A stretch of 48,560 bases of DNA from Flavobacteriales bacterium (GTDB taxonomy: Bacteria; Bacteroidota; Bacteroidia; Flavobacteriales_E; Vicingaceae): contig JAGQZT010000016.1 of the NCBI GenBank assembly GCA_020435335.1, positions 1 to 48,560 on the forward strand, written 5' to 3'. The translations under genes and the position numbers were made by a program. Below are positions 8,871-16,227 of the stretch, one piece after another. Under the pieces are notes generated by a model. The model had not been told where the DNA came from, did not search any database, and saw nothing but the letters and a program-made list of their open reading frames with translations. Each line of letters opens with the position of its first letter. The stretch's first letter is position 1.

Positions 8871-8878
8871 CAAATTTA
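8871..8878 (-). promoter_or_regulatory. -7 promoter box of surE operon
   Basis: TAAATTTG on the minus strand matches TAnnTTTG and ends 15 bases before the surE start. I see no clear -33 TTG at the expected distance. Confidence 0.45.
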
Positions 8879-8927
8879 CAGCTTATTAATGACATTTTAG
8901 TTAGCTTTAATTCCTCAACCTCAAACC

Positions 8928-9701
8928 ATGTATAATATCTTAGTGCCAACCGATTTTTCTGAGTTTTCCGACTTTGCGTTGCAGTACGGGACATTTCTGG
9001 CGAAGAAGAATGACAGCAACCTGTATATCCTGCATATTGTTCGGAATGAGGAGAAATACGAAGCGGCACAGAAAAAATTAAAAGCCATTTCAAAGCTTCC
9101 GTCCCTGAGAGAAGTGAAGGCCCACATCGTTCTGGAAAAGGGAAATAACGTCAGCAAAAATATCAATAAAGTGGCTGAAGAACTGGAGGTGAAACTGATC
9201 ATTATGGGATCCAACGGGGTTTCCAATGTGGAGGAAATGATCCTGGGGAGCAATACCGAAAACGTGATCATCAAAACCCGTTTCGATGTGCTGACGGTGA
9301 AGCATGAGATGAACAGCCAGGAGTTGAATACCATCCTTTTTCCGTCCAACTTCAAGCAGGAGGCCTACAATGTGTTCGAATCCGTGATCAAGACTGCCAA
9401 GGCTTTCAACGCGTGTATCCACTTATTGAAAGTTGGTAAGGATACGCCGAAAGACCGCGAACGGGTCAACGACTTTGTGAGTTATTTCCAGCTTGAGGAA
9501 CAGGGAATCGATTATTGCATCAACATCCTGGATAACAGTTCCCTGGAGCTGGGCATCCTGAACTATGCGATGAACAATGACATTGATCTGATCGCAATTG
9601 GTACGCACGGCAAAGGAGCCATCAAAAAATTACTGCAGGAAAGTACCTCTCAAAATCTGGTAAGAGATGCTTTCAGGCCGGTGTTGACCATGCGTTTTTA
9701 G
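8928..9701 (+). CDS. Universal stress protein with two UspA domains
   Basis: A 257-residue cytosolic protein made of two UspA folds. Domain one opens with ILVPTDFSEFSDFALQYG and has the ATP-binding pattern G-x2-G-x9-G in MGSNGVSNVEEMILGSNTEN. Domain two starts near residue 145 with the weaker TILFPSNFKQEA and ends with IGTHGKGAIKKLL, so nucleotide binding there is less certain. Members respond to stress or starvation, often by dimerising. A near-consensus -7 box (TAGCTTTA at 8902-8909) precedes it, divergent from surE. Its TAG stop overlaps the TAA of the convergent fhs gene by four bases. Confidence 0.92.
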   Translation: MYNILVPTDFSEFSDFALQYGTFLAKKNDSNLYILHIVRNEEKYEAAQKKLKAISKLPSLREVKAHIVLEKGNNVSKNINKVAEELEVKLIIMGSNGVSNVEEMILGSNTENVIIKTRFDVLTVKHEMNSQELNTILFPSNFKQEAYNVFESVIKTAKAFNACIHLLKVGKDTPKDRERVNDFVSYFQLEEQGIDYCINILDNSSLELGILNYAMNNDIDLIAIGTHGKGAIKKLLQESTSQNLVRDAFRPVLTMRF

Positions 9702-11383
9702 GATAATCCTGAAATTTTTCCGTTATTATCGATCGTCATGCCTTCGGAAGCCGGAGTAGCCGGTAAACCAGGCATACGCATCATGTTTCCTAAGATCGGG
9801 ATCACGAATCCTGCTCCGGCAGCCACTTCGAATTCACGCACATTTACCGTAAATCCGGTCGGCCTTCCGATCAGGCTTTCGTTATCGGAGAATGACTTTT
9901 GCGTTTTAGCCATGCATACAGGCAGGTTCTGTAATCCGAGTTCTTCCAGTTTTTTCAGGTCGCTGTTCGCCATTTTGGAATATTCAACCCCGTCGGCACC
10001 GTAAATCTCTTTGGCAATACGCTCGATCTTTTCCTTAATGGTTAAGTTCCAGTTGTACAACGGATGGAAATTGTTGCGTCCTGATTCCACTTCTTTTACC
10101 ACCGCTTCCGCCAGGTCGGTCATGCCGTTACCACCACGGGCAAATCCCTGGGCAACGATTGCCTGAACACCCATTTTGGCGCATTTATCCTGAATCAGCT
10201 TAACTTCCTCTTCCGTATCCGAAGGGAATCCGTTGATCGCTACAACCGGATTCAGGCCGAATTTTTTACAATTCTCAATGTGTTTCTGGAGGTTGGCAAA
10301 TCCTTTCTCTACACGGTCCACGCTTGGGGTGTTGTACTCTTCTTTTTGAGCGCCTCCGTGGTGACGAAGTGCTCTGATCGTAGCAACCAGTACCAGTGCT
10401 TTCGGTTTGAGTCCGGCGGAAACACATTTAATATCCAGGAATTTTTCAGCACCCAGATCGGCACCAAAACCGGCTTCCGTTACCACATAATTAGATAAAG
10501 AAAGCCCCATTTTTGTTGCAATGATGGTGTTTGTTCCCTGAGCAATGTTAGCAAATGGCCCGCCGTGAATGATGGCCGGATTTTCCTCTAAGGTCTGAAC
10601 CAGATTCGGTTTGATGGCATCTTTCAATAAGATGGCCATGGCATTTTCAGCCTTCAGGTCACGGGCATAAACCGGTTTTTTATCGAAGGTGTAGCCAATG
10701 AAAATATTACCCAGTTTTTTCTTCAGGTCTTCGAAATCTTCAGCCATACATAAAATGGCCATCACTTCCGATGCAGGGGTGATGTTGAATCCGTCTTCCC
10801 GCGGGATACCGTTGGCAGTACCACCCAGTCCGATGGTAATGTGACGCAAAGAACGGTCGTTCATGTCCATCACGCGTTTCCATACAATGGTTCGGGGGTC
10901 AATGTCGAGGCTTCTGCTCTTGCTTTGGATGTTGTTGTCGATAAGGGCAGATAACAAATTGTTTGCCTTCTCTACGGCCGAGAAATCGCCCGTAAAGTGC
11001 AGGTTAATGTCTTCCATCGGTACCACCTGGGCATAACCGCCTCCTGCGGCTCCACCTTTAATCCCGAATACAGGGCCCAAAGAAGGTTCGCGCAACACCA
11101 CCGTAGCTTGCTTGCCGATTTTATTCAAACCTTCCGTCAAACCGATGGAGGTGGTTGTTTTTCCTTCTCCGGCAGGAGTAGGCGTTAAGGCTGTAACCAA
11201 AACCAGGTTGTTTTGATCGATCTTTTTCTTGTCAATCAACGATAAAGGCAATTTGGCTTTGTACTTTCCGTACAGTTCCAGTTCTTCCGTGTTAATACCT
11301 AGTTTTTCAGCAACGGTGTTGATGTGAATCATTTCATTGCCTTGAGCAATCTCAATGTCTGATGGAAATTTTGTTTCTGCCAT
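9698..11383 (-). CDS. fhs: Formate--tetrahydrofolate ligase
   Basis: A 561-residue cytosolic enzyme that makes 10-formyl-THF from formate, THF and ATP, feeding purine synthesis and one-carbon metabolism. The P-loop-like TPTPAGEGKTTTSIG is at residues 67-81. VVLREPSLGPVFGIKGGAAG and the C-terminal RMPGLPATPASEGM are also family signatures. Length is normal. It is transcribed alone, convergent with the universal stress gene. A near-consensus -7 box (TATCTTTA, one mismatch) lies about 20 bp upstream of its ATG. Confidence 0.97.
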   Translation of the reverse strand: MAETKFPSDIEIAQGNEMIHINTVAEKLGINTEELELYGKYKAKLPLSLIDKKKIDQNNLVLVTALTPTPAGEGKTTTSIGLTEGLNKIGKQATVVLREPSLGPVFGIKGGAAGGGYAQVVPMEDINLHFTGDFSAVEKANNLLSALIDNNIQSKSRSLDIDPRTIVWKRVMDMNDRSLRHITIGLGGTANGIPREDGFNITPASEVMAILCMAEDFEDLKKKLGNIFIGYTFDKKPVYARDLKAENAMAILLKDAIKPNLVQTLEENPAIIHGGPFANIAQGTNTIIATKMGLSLSNYVVTEAGFGADLGAEKFLDIKCVSAGLKPKALVLVATIRALRHHGGAQKEEYNTPSVDRVEKGFANLQKHIENCKKFGLNPVVAINGFPSDTEEEVKLIQDKCAKMGVQAIVAQGFARGGNGMTDLAEAVVKEVESGRNNFHPLYNWNLTIKEKIERIAKEIYGADGVEYSKMANSDLKKLEELGLQNLPVCMAKTQKSFSDNESLIGRPTGFTVNVREFEVAAGAGFVIPILGNMMRMPGLPATPASEGMTIDNNGKISGLS

Positions 11384-11443
11384 AGTTTTATTTTTTTCAG
11401 AAGCCTAAAGATAGAAAAATTAATACAGAACTTGAATTAAGAT

Positions 11444-11451
11444 TAAATTTG
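11444..11451 (+). promoter_or_regulatory. -7 promoter box of the outer-membrane barrel gene
   Basis: TAAATTTG matches TAnnTTTG and lies 48 bases before the chosen ATG at 11500. This supports the shorter start, since an upstream in-frame codon at 11449 overlaps the box itself. Confidence 0.5.
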
Positions 11452-11499
11452 TTATACATTTATTCACCTGAAATTCATCTTGGTATCATTGTTGCTAGG

Positions 11500-12291
11500 A
11501 TGCAAGCTAAAATTCAACCTGTGAAAAGTTTTATTATTGTTTGCTTTATTGGTTTGTCATTTCCCCTTTTTGCACAACTGGACAGCCTGTCTGTTGCGCC
11601 CGATAACCAACAGATCTTTACAGACGACAATGAGCGTCTTCTCGAGCCTAAAGTGACCTTCGATTTTGATATCCGGGCTGCTTTTACCTCGGGAGAATTC
11701 AAAACGTTTTACCCCAAACCGGGAATGGGAGGGATGGGGTTGACTGTCCTTTTTCCACTCGGCAAACGGTTTCCGCTTGATCTGGGTGTCGATCTGGGCT
11801 ATTACTTCATGAGCCAGTCTCAGGAAACCTTTAACTACTATACCCCGGGTCTGGGAGATTACGACGTGGAATCGCGGGTTTCGGGAGGAATGTTTACGAT
11901 GCATGCGGTTGGCAGGGTTTACCCGTTTAAGACCGTTAAGCTGCCGATACAGCCTTATGTGGAAGGTCTTGCCGGATTCAGGGTGTTTTCAGCCAATCAA
12001 AAGTTGGAGACCTATGTTTATGCTACGGACGAATACCTGCCTGTAGAAAAAGATTACAACTATTACGGAGCCTGGAGTTACGGTTTCGGAGCCGGTGTTA
12101 AGGTGATGCTCAGCAAGAACGAATTGCTTTACCTGAATTTAAAGGTCGATCAGATTTACGGTACGGCCACTAAAAACATGGATCCGTCTACCGTGGAATT
12201 GTACGACGACGGAACTTATACGTATTCTGAATTTACTTCACGAACCGATATCTTGCGCTTTGCACTCGGAATTCATATTATGATCGAATAA
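11500..12291 (+). CDS. Outer-membrane beta-barrel protein
   Basis: A 263-residue protein. The start at 11500 gives a clean signal peptide (KSFIIVCFIGLSFPLFAQ) and sits downstream of a promoter box. The mature part alternates aromatic and polar residues in strand-like segments, such as FPLDLGVDLGYYFMS, MFTMHAVGRVYPF, AWSYGFGAGVKVML and ILRFALGIHIMIE. It has the size and terminal strand of an 8-10-stranded barrel of the OMP_b-brl type. No ligand or OmpA-like domain is seen. The DUF4197 gene follows 11 bp later, probably in one operon. Confidence 0.75.
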   Translation: MQAKIQPVKSFIIVCFIGLSFPLFAQLDSLSVAPDNQQIFTDDNERLLEPKVTFDFDIRAAFTSGEFKTFYPKPGMGGMGLTVLFPLGKRFPLDLGVDLGYYFMSQSQETFNYYTPGLGDYDVESRVSGGMFTMHAVGRVYPFKTVKLPIQPYVEGLAGFRVFSANQKLETYVYATDEYLPVEKDYNYYGAWSYGFGAGVKVMLSKNELLYLNLKVDQIYGTATKNMDPSTVELYDDGTYTYSEFTSRTDILRFALGIHIMIE

Positions 12292-12302
12292 AATACTGAA
12301 AC

Positions 12303-13052
12303 ATGAAAAAAACAACGACACTGTTACTGATCGCAGGTACCTTGTGTACCATGACTGCTTCTGCTCAAAGCTGGAAAAGCTGGAAGAAAAAAGCGGAAGA
12401 TAAAACCAAGGAAATCAAAACCAATGGCCTCCCGTCAACCGGATTGTCGAACGAAGAGGTCGGTGCCGGCCTGAAGGAAGCACTCAATCAGGGAGTGACG
12501 AAAGGAGTAACTCAATTGCATAAGAAAGACGGGTATTTCAAAGATCCTCAGATTAAGATTCCAATGCCTCAGGAGGCTAAGAATGTGGAGGAGAAGTTGC
12601 GTGCACTGGGACAGGGAGAGAAAGTGGATGAAGCGATCGAAAGCATGAACAGAGCCGCTGAAGATGCTGCTGAGGGAGCTAAAGATATCTTTGTTGCTGC
12701 TATCAAAGGAATGACCCTGAGCGATGCGATGAGCATCCTGAAAGGGGAGGATGATGCGGCAACTCAATACCTGAATAAAGCCACAAGAGAGGAGTTGAGC
12801 AAAAAATTCAGACCGATCATCAAGGTGTCTCTGGATAAAGTTGGAGCAACCAAACACTGGAATACCCTATTTAAATCCTACAACAAGATCCCGATGGTGA
12901 AGAAAGTGAATCCGGATCTGGAAGAGTATGTTACCGATAAAGCGCTGGACGGACTCTTCATTCAGGTTGCCAAGGAAGAGCTGAACATCAGAAAGAATCC
13001 CGGAGCACGGGCTACTGATTTGCTGAAAAAGGTTTTTGGATCGAACAATTAA
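12303..13052 (+). CDS. DUF4197 family exported protein
   Basis: A 249-residue protein with a signal peptide (KKTTTLLLIAGTLCTMTASAQ). The rest is helical and matches the DUF4197 pattern: GLKEALNQGVTKGVTQL, a DGYFKDPQIKIPMP segment, then FVAAIKGMTLSDAMSIL and ATREELSKKFRPIIKVSLDKVG. The family is widespread in Gram-negative bacteria and has no known function; a periplasmic location is expected. It shares an operon with the barrel protein (11 bp gap) and is followed by a strong hairpin terminator. Confidence 0.9.
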   Translation: MKKTTTLLLIAGTLCTMTASAQSWKSWKKKAEDKTKEIKTNGLPSTGLSNEEVGAGLKEALNQGVTKGVTQLHKKDGYFKDPQIKIPMPQEAKNVEEKLRALGQGEKVDEAIESMNRAAEDAAEGAKDIFVAAIKGMTLSDAMSILKGEDDAATQYLNKATREELSKKFRPIIKVSLDKVGATKHWNTLFKSYNKIPMVKKVNPDLEEYVTDKALDGLFIQVAKEELNIRKNPGARATDLLKKVFGSNN

Positions 13053-13056
13053 AGAA

Positions 13057-13087
13057 AAAAGGTAGAAGTATAAAACTCCTACCTTTT
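13057..13087 (+). terminator. Rho-independent terminator after DUF4197 gene
   Basis: Inverted repeat AAAAGGTAG / CTACCTTTT with a 13-base loop, starting 5 bases after the stop and ending in T4. The A-run on the left also allows weak termination from the other side. Confidence 0.8.
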
Positions 13088-13189
13088 CGAACTAAAAATC
13101 TGCAATCTTTTGATTACGACATAAATCTATAACCAATTTGAATTCACTCCTTATTTTTTAACTTTAAGTTATTAAGACTTTATTGTTAA

Positions 13190-14083
13190 TTATAATCCGT
13201 TCAGGTAGGAAGTGAGTGCCGCATCGGTTGTTTGCGACAGGCTTAAATCAATCGTGGCGCTGGAATTAACCGTTCTGCTTTCGGTGTAGCTAAACAACTG
13301 CCCGTTGGCATCCTGAGCCATCAGCACGATCTTAACACTGGTTCCGTTTGGAATTAGCCCTGACACCTTGTTGTAAACCTGCATCACGGTTTGTGTAGCT
13401 GGCATATAAATGAAGATGCCCACATTGGTCAGGTCGTCAGTGCTGGAAGTAAATGTTAACGTGTGTCCTCCCGATCCGGCAACCTGGTCGGCATTATGCC
13501 ATCCCAGTGTATTACTGTAGCCTAAATAACCGTAAGCTGTTAGTGTGAACGGAGTCTGACTGTCCACCCAATTCACGTAGCTGCCATTGTCGTTACCGGT
13601 AAAGATGGTCATGTTTGCATCCGGATTCCCGTTAGGCATTTCAAAACCAAACGGACAGCCTGGTTTTAAGATCAACTCCTGTCCGTTGGCCGTAGCGCGA
13701 ACACGGATTTCTCCATCGGTTTCTAAAATGGAGCCGCTGGCTATGGTAGGCATTTGCCAGTAGATCATATCTTTCGGAGTGTATAACTCAACCAGATGGA
13801 CTGTAAACGGGTAATCGATGGTATCCATGTTCGGGTATACCAGGCATTGTTTAGAGCCATAGATCCGTGTTCCCTGATTTCCGACTATCGTATCGTTACC
13901 GGGACCGGGAATAACAAAATCCTGTTCCTGTTGTTTTTTACTGTCGAGGTAAGAATTAATGGGTTCGTAGGCATTCAACTGTTCCGGTTCCGGGGTTTCA
14001 ATACGGTCTTTTTTACAACTGTAGATCAAAGATGATGCAACGAAAAGTATTGAAACGGCTAGTGTGGTTTGTGTTTTTTTCAT
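13190..14083 (-). CDS. Secreted lipoprotein, unknown function
   Basis: A 297-residue lipoprotein: the signal peptide ends in the lipobox SLIYSC followed by KKD. The start at 14083 (KKTQTTLAV) was chosen because the 28 codons upstream overlap the preceding barrel gene and do not look like an exported start. The mature part is rich in beta-type sequence and Asn/Thr/Gly. It includes repeated tyrosine- and glycine-rich stretches near the middle and ends in SQTTDAALTSYLNGL. I recognise no named domain. It is the last gene of a four-gene leftward operon headed by a subtilase, and is probably anchored in the outer membrane. Confidence 0.7.
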   Translation of the reverse strand: MKKTQTTLAVSILFVASSLIYSCKKDRIETPEPEQLNAYEPINSYLDSKKQQEQDFVIPGPGNDTIVGNQGTRIYGSKQCLVYPNMDTIDYPFTVHLVELYTPKDMIYWQMPTIASGSILETDGEIRVRATANGQELILKPGCPFGFEMPNGNPDANMTIFTGNDNGSYVNWVDSQTPFTLTAYGYLGYSNTLGWHNADQVAGSGGHTLTFTSSTDDLTNVGIFIYMPATQTVMQVYNKVSGLIPNGTSVKIVLMAQDANGQLFSYTESRTVNSSATIDLSLSQTTDAALTSYLNGL

Positions 14084-14094
14084 GGTTAAAGTGT

Positions 14095-14619
14095 TTAGTA
14101 TGCGGGGCAAATTACATGGTTTCGCATGCGGTTGGGATCGCGGTAGCCACCGCCATCTCCTCCACATCCAAAGATATACAATAAGCCTAATCTTAAATGG
14201 GTTTCTTGAAATTTAACATTGTATCGGTATTCTAAGAACGGGCGAAGGCAGTGATTCGTTGTGATGCCAACTCCTCCTTCCAGGTTCCAGTTGGCCGCTT
14301 GTGCGCCGTCCATGGCGGAAGAACCGGAATTCATCCATTGGTTATATCCTCCGTGAGCCATCAAATAATAGTTAAATGTGTTCCCTCTTTTGATTTTGGC
14401 TTCAATGCTCAGCCCGAGCGTGAATTCGGAAACCGGGCCAATAAAGTAATACGAGAATTGAGGGACATAACTGATGGTACGGTTCGGGAAAACGTTTACC
14501 CGAGCTCCGGCACCCCAGCTTTCCGATTGGAAGTTGTACATGGCAGAGGCTCCGACTCCGATGTTTTGCGAAACGGCCAGAACCGGAATTAAAATAAGGG
14601 TAAGAAGAAGCGTTCTCAT
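14095..14619 (-). CDS. Small outer-membrane barrel-like protein
   Basis: A 174-residue protein beginning RTLLLTLILIPVLAVSQ (signal peptide); the start at 14619 is preferred over one eight codons earlier. Strand-like segments include NIGVGASAMYNFQSESWGAGARVNV split over two strands, VPQFSYYFIG, and FLEYRYNVKFQETHLRLGLLYIFG, consistent with a small barrel. The last 20 residues are unusual: a Gly-rich CGGDGGGYRDPNR stretch with two cysteines. It lies 30 bp after the Asp-box gene and 11 bp before the lipoprotein gene in the same operon. Function is not known. Confidence 0.65.
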   Translation of the reverse strand: MRTLLLTLILIPVLAVSQNIGVGASAMYNFQSESWGAGARVNVFPNRTISYVPQFSYYFIGPVSEFTLGLSIEAKIKRGNTFNYYLMAHGGYNQWMNSGSSAMDGAQAANWNLEGGVGITTNHCLRPFLEYRYNVKFQETHLRLGLLYIFGCGGDGGGYRDPNRMRNHVICPAY

Positions 14620-14649
14620 GGTATGTTGGGCAACAAGAACCATTCCAAC

Positions 14650-16227
14650 CTAGTTGATAATCAACTTTTTAATACTGGATCCGGCAGGACTCGTAAATCG
14701 AACAAAATAAATGCCACCGGCCAGACCGGTTACATCCAGTTGGGTTATGGTTTGTTTTGGCCTGATCTGCTTCACTAGTTGTCCCCGGCCATCCATCAAA
14801 CTGACGGATGATTCTTCATTAAGCGGATTGGCTCCCAGATCGATCAATACCTGGTTCGTAGCAGGGTTAGGGCTCAATGTAAATGGCATCACATCATTTG
14901 CCAGATCGAGCACGCTGCTGCTGCCGCTCACCAGATCCAATCGCTGAAACCAGATGTTCAGGAAATTATTCCGGGTGTCTCCCCAAACCGTGTATGCAGT
15001 ATCGTTAACCAGCTGAACACACATAAAGTCGTTACCACTGTTTTCCAGTACGGTGTTGTAGCTGATCAGAGAATCCGTTATCGGGAAATTGGCAGAGAAG
15101 GAAGTGGAGTCTTTCCACCTGATTGCTCCCCAGATCTCCGAAGGGGTTTTGTAGGTTGAATCGGGAGCATTTCGGCGATCTCTCCAGGTGACGATCAGAT
15201 CACCGTCATAGTCGAAATCGGCCCAGATCAGATCCTGCATCCTGTTGTTCGCAATCGGGTCGTCATTTACCCGAACGGGTGTGCCCCAGCTTGCTCCGGC
15301 GTTGAGGCTTTCAATGATGTACACATCAATGTCGCCATTGTCAAAGTTTGGGTAAGCAAACAGGAGGTGATTGGCATCCGCCGGATTGCTGATGAGTAAG
15401 TAGCCCTTTTTAGGCAATGTATCATTGTTGGTGGTAGCGGTTTGAGCTACGGTATTGTACGTAAATGTGCTTCCTGCAGATGTGGAAGAAGCAACAAACA
15501 TTTGGGCAAACAAGCTTTGACTAACTACATAGCTCGGATATACGGCATGAAAGGTGCCATCTGCTGATACACAAGGTGTAGGCATAGGCTGTGGAATGAA
15601 ACTTCCGGCCAGGTAATTGGCCGTGTCCAGGTACCTCCACGGTTCGAAGCTGGTGCCGCCGTTTACCGATTTGATGAAGTAGGGGTTGTATGGAGGCGCT
15701 ATGGGCCCCAGTACTTTAGGGTTCATCGTGGTCACGTAAATATTTCCGTCATAAATGCCTCCCGAATTATCGATAGCCATCCATGGTCTGTCAAGTGGGT
15801 ATTGGGTGCCGTCCGCAAAAGCATTGATCACTTCAACCGGTGTGCCCCAGCTCAAACCGCCGTCGGAAGATTTGGCTACGTAAACAGCGCCGGCAATCGG
15901 ACTCAGACTGTAGTCGATGTAGCAAAGAAAAACGTTCCCGTTATTGTCGAAAGCCAGTGAAGGGTCGGCCGACTGATACGTGCTCACGACATGAGGAATG
16001 TTGGTGGTCGTGCTCCAGGTATTTCCGGCATCGGTACTAACCCGCGTTTTGATCACGGTTTTGTTTCCCAGTTTAAATCCGATCCACGCAACTACCAGGT
16101 GCTTGGGATTGGAAGGATTAACGGCAATGTAGGGTTCTCCATCGAAAACAAGGCCGTTAGAGAGGTTTGTGTTTTGAGCCAGAGCAAAAAAAGGGAAGAA
16201 CAGGGATATGAATAAGAGAAATCTCAT
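14650..16227 (-). CDS. Asp-box (BNR) repeat protein with T9SS type A sorting domain
   Basis: A 525-residue secreted protein. After the signal peptide (RFLLFISLFFPFFALAQ) it carries Asp-box repeats of the sialidase-propeller type: STDAGNTWS, SSDGGLSWG, SVNGGTSFE and SLNAGASWG. A beta-propeller of about 400 residues is expected. The catalytic Arg triad of sialidases cannot be assigned, so no sugar-cleaving activity is claimed. The final ~80 residues (FTLSPNPATNQVLIDLG to SIKKLIIN) form a T9SS type A C-terminal sorting domain. The gene overlaps the upstream subtilase gene by one base (TAATG), which suggests coupled translation and matched surface delivery. Confidence 0.85.
   Translation of the reverse strand: MRFLLFISLFFPFFALAQNTNLSNGLVFDGEPYIAVNPSNPKHLVVAWIGFKLGNKTVIKTRVSTDAGNTWSTTTNIPHVVSTYQSADPSLAFDNNGNVFLCYIDYSLSPIAGAVYVAKSSDGGLSWGTPVEVINAFADGTQYPLDRPWMAIDNSGGIYDGNIYVTTMNPKVLGPIAPPYNPYFIKSVNGGTSFEPWRYLDTANYLAGSFIPQPMPTPCVSADGTFHAVYPSYVVSQSLFAQMFVASSTSAGSTFTYNTVAQTATTNNDTLPKKGYLLISNPADANHLLFAYPNFDNGDIDVYIIESLNAGASWGTPVRVNDDPIANNRMQDLIWADFDYDGDLIVTWRDRRNAPDSTYKTPSEIWGAIRWKDSTSFSANFPITDSLISYNTVLENSGNDFMCVQLVNDTAYTVWGDTRNNFLNIWFQRLDLVSGSSSVLDLANDVMPFTLSPNPATNQVLIDLGANPLNEESSVSLMDGRGQLVKQIRPKQTITQLDVTGLAGGIYFVRFTSPAGSSIKKLIIN

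Noticed and set aside
14650-16227. Annotation as an active sialidase
   Set aside because: Asp-box repeats alone mark the propeller fold; the Arg triad and nucleophile Tyr could not be assigned.
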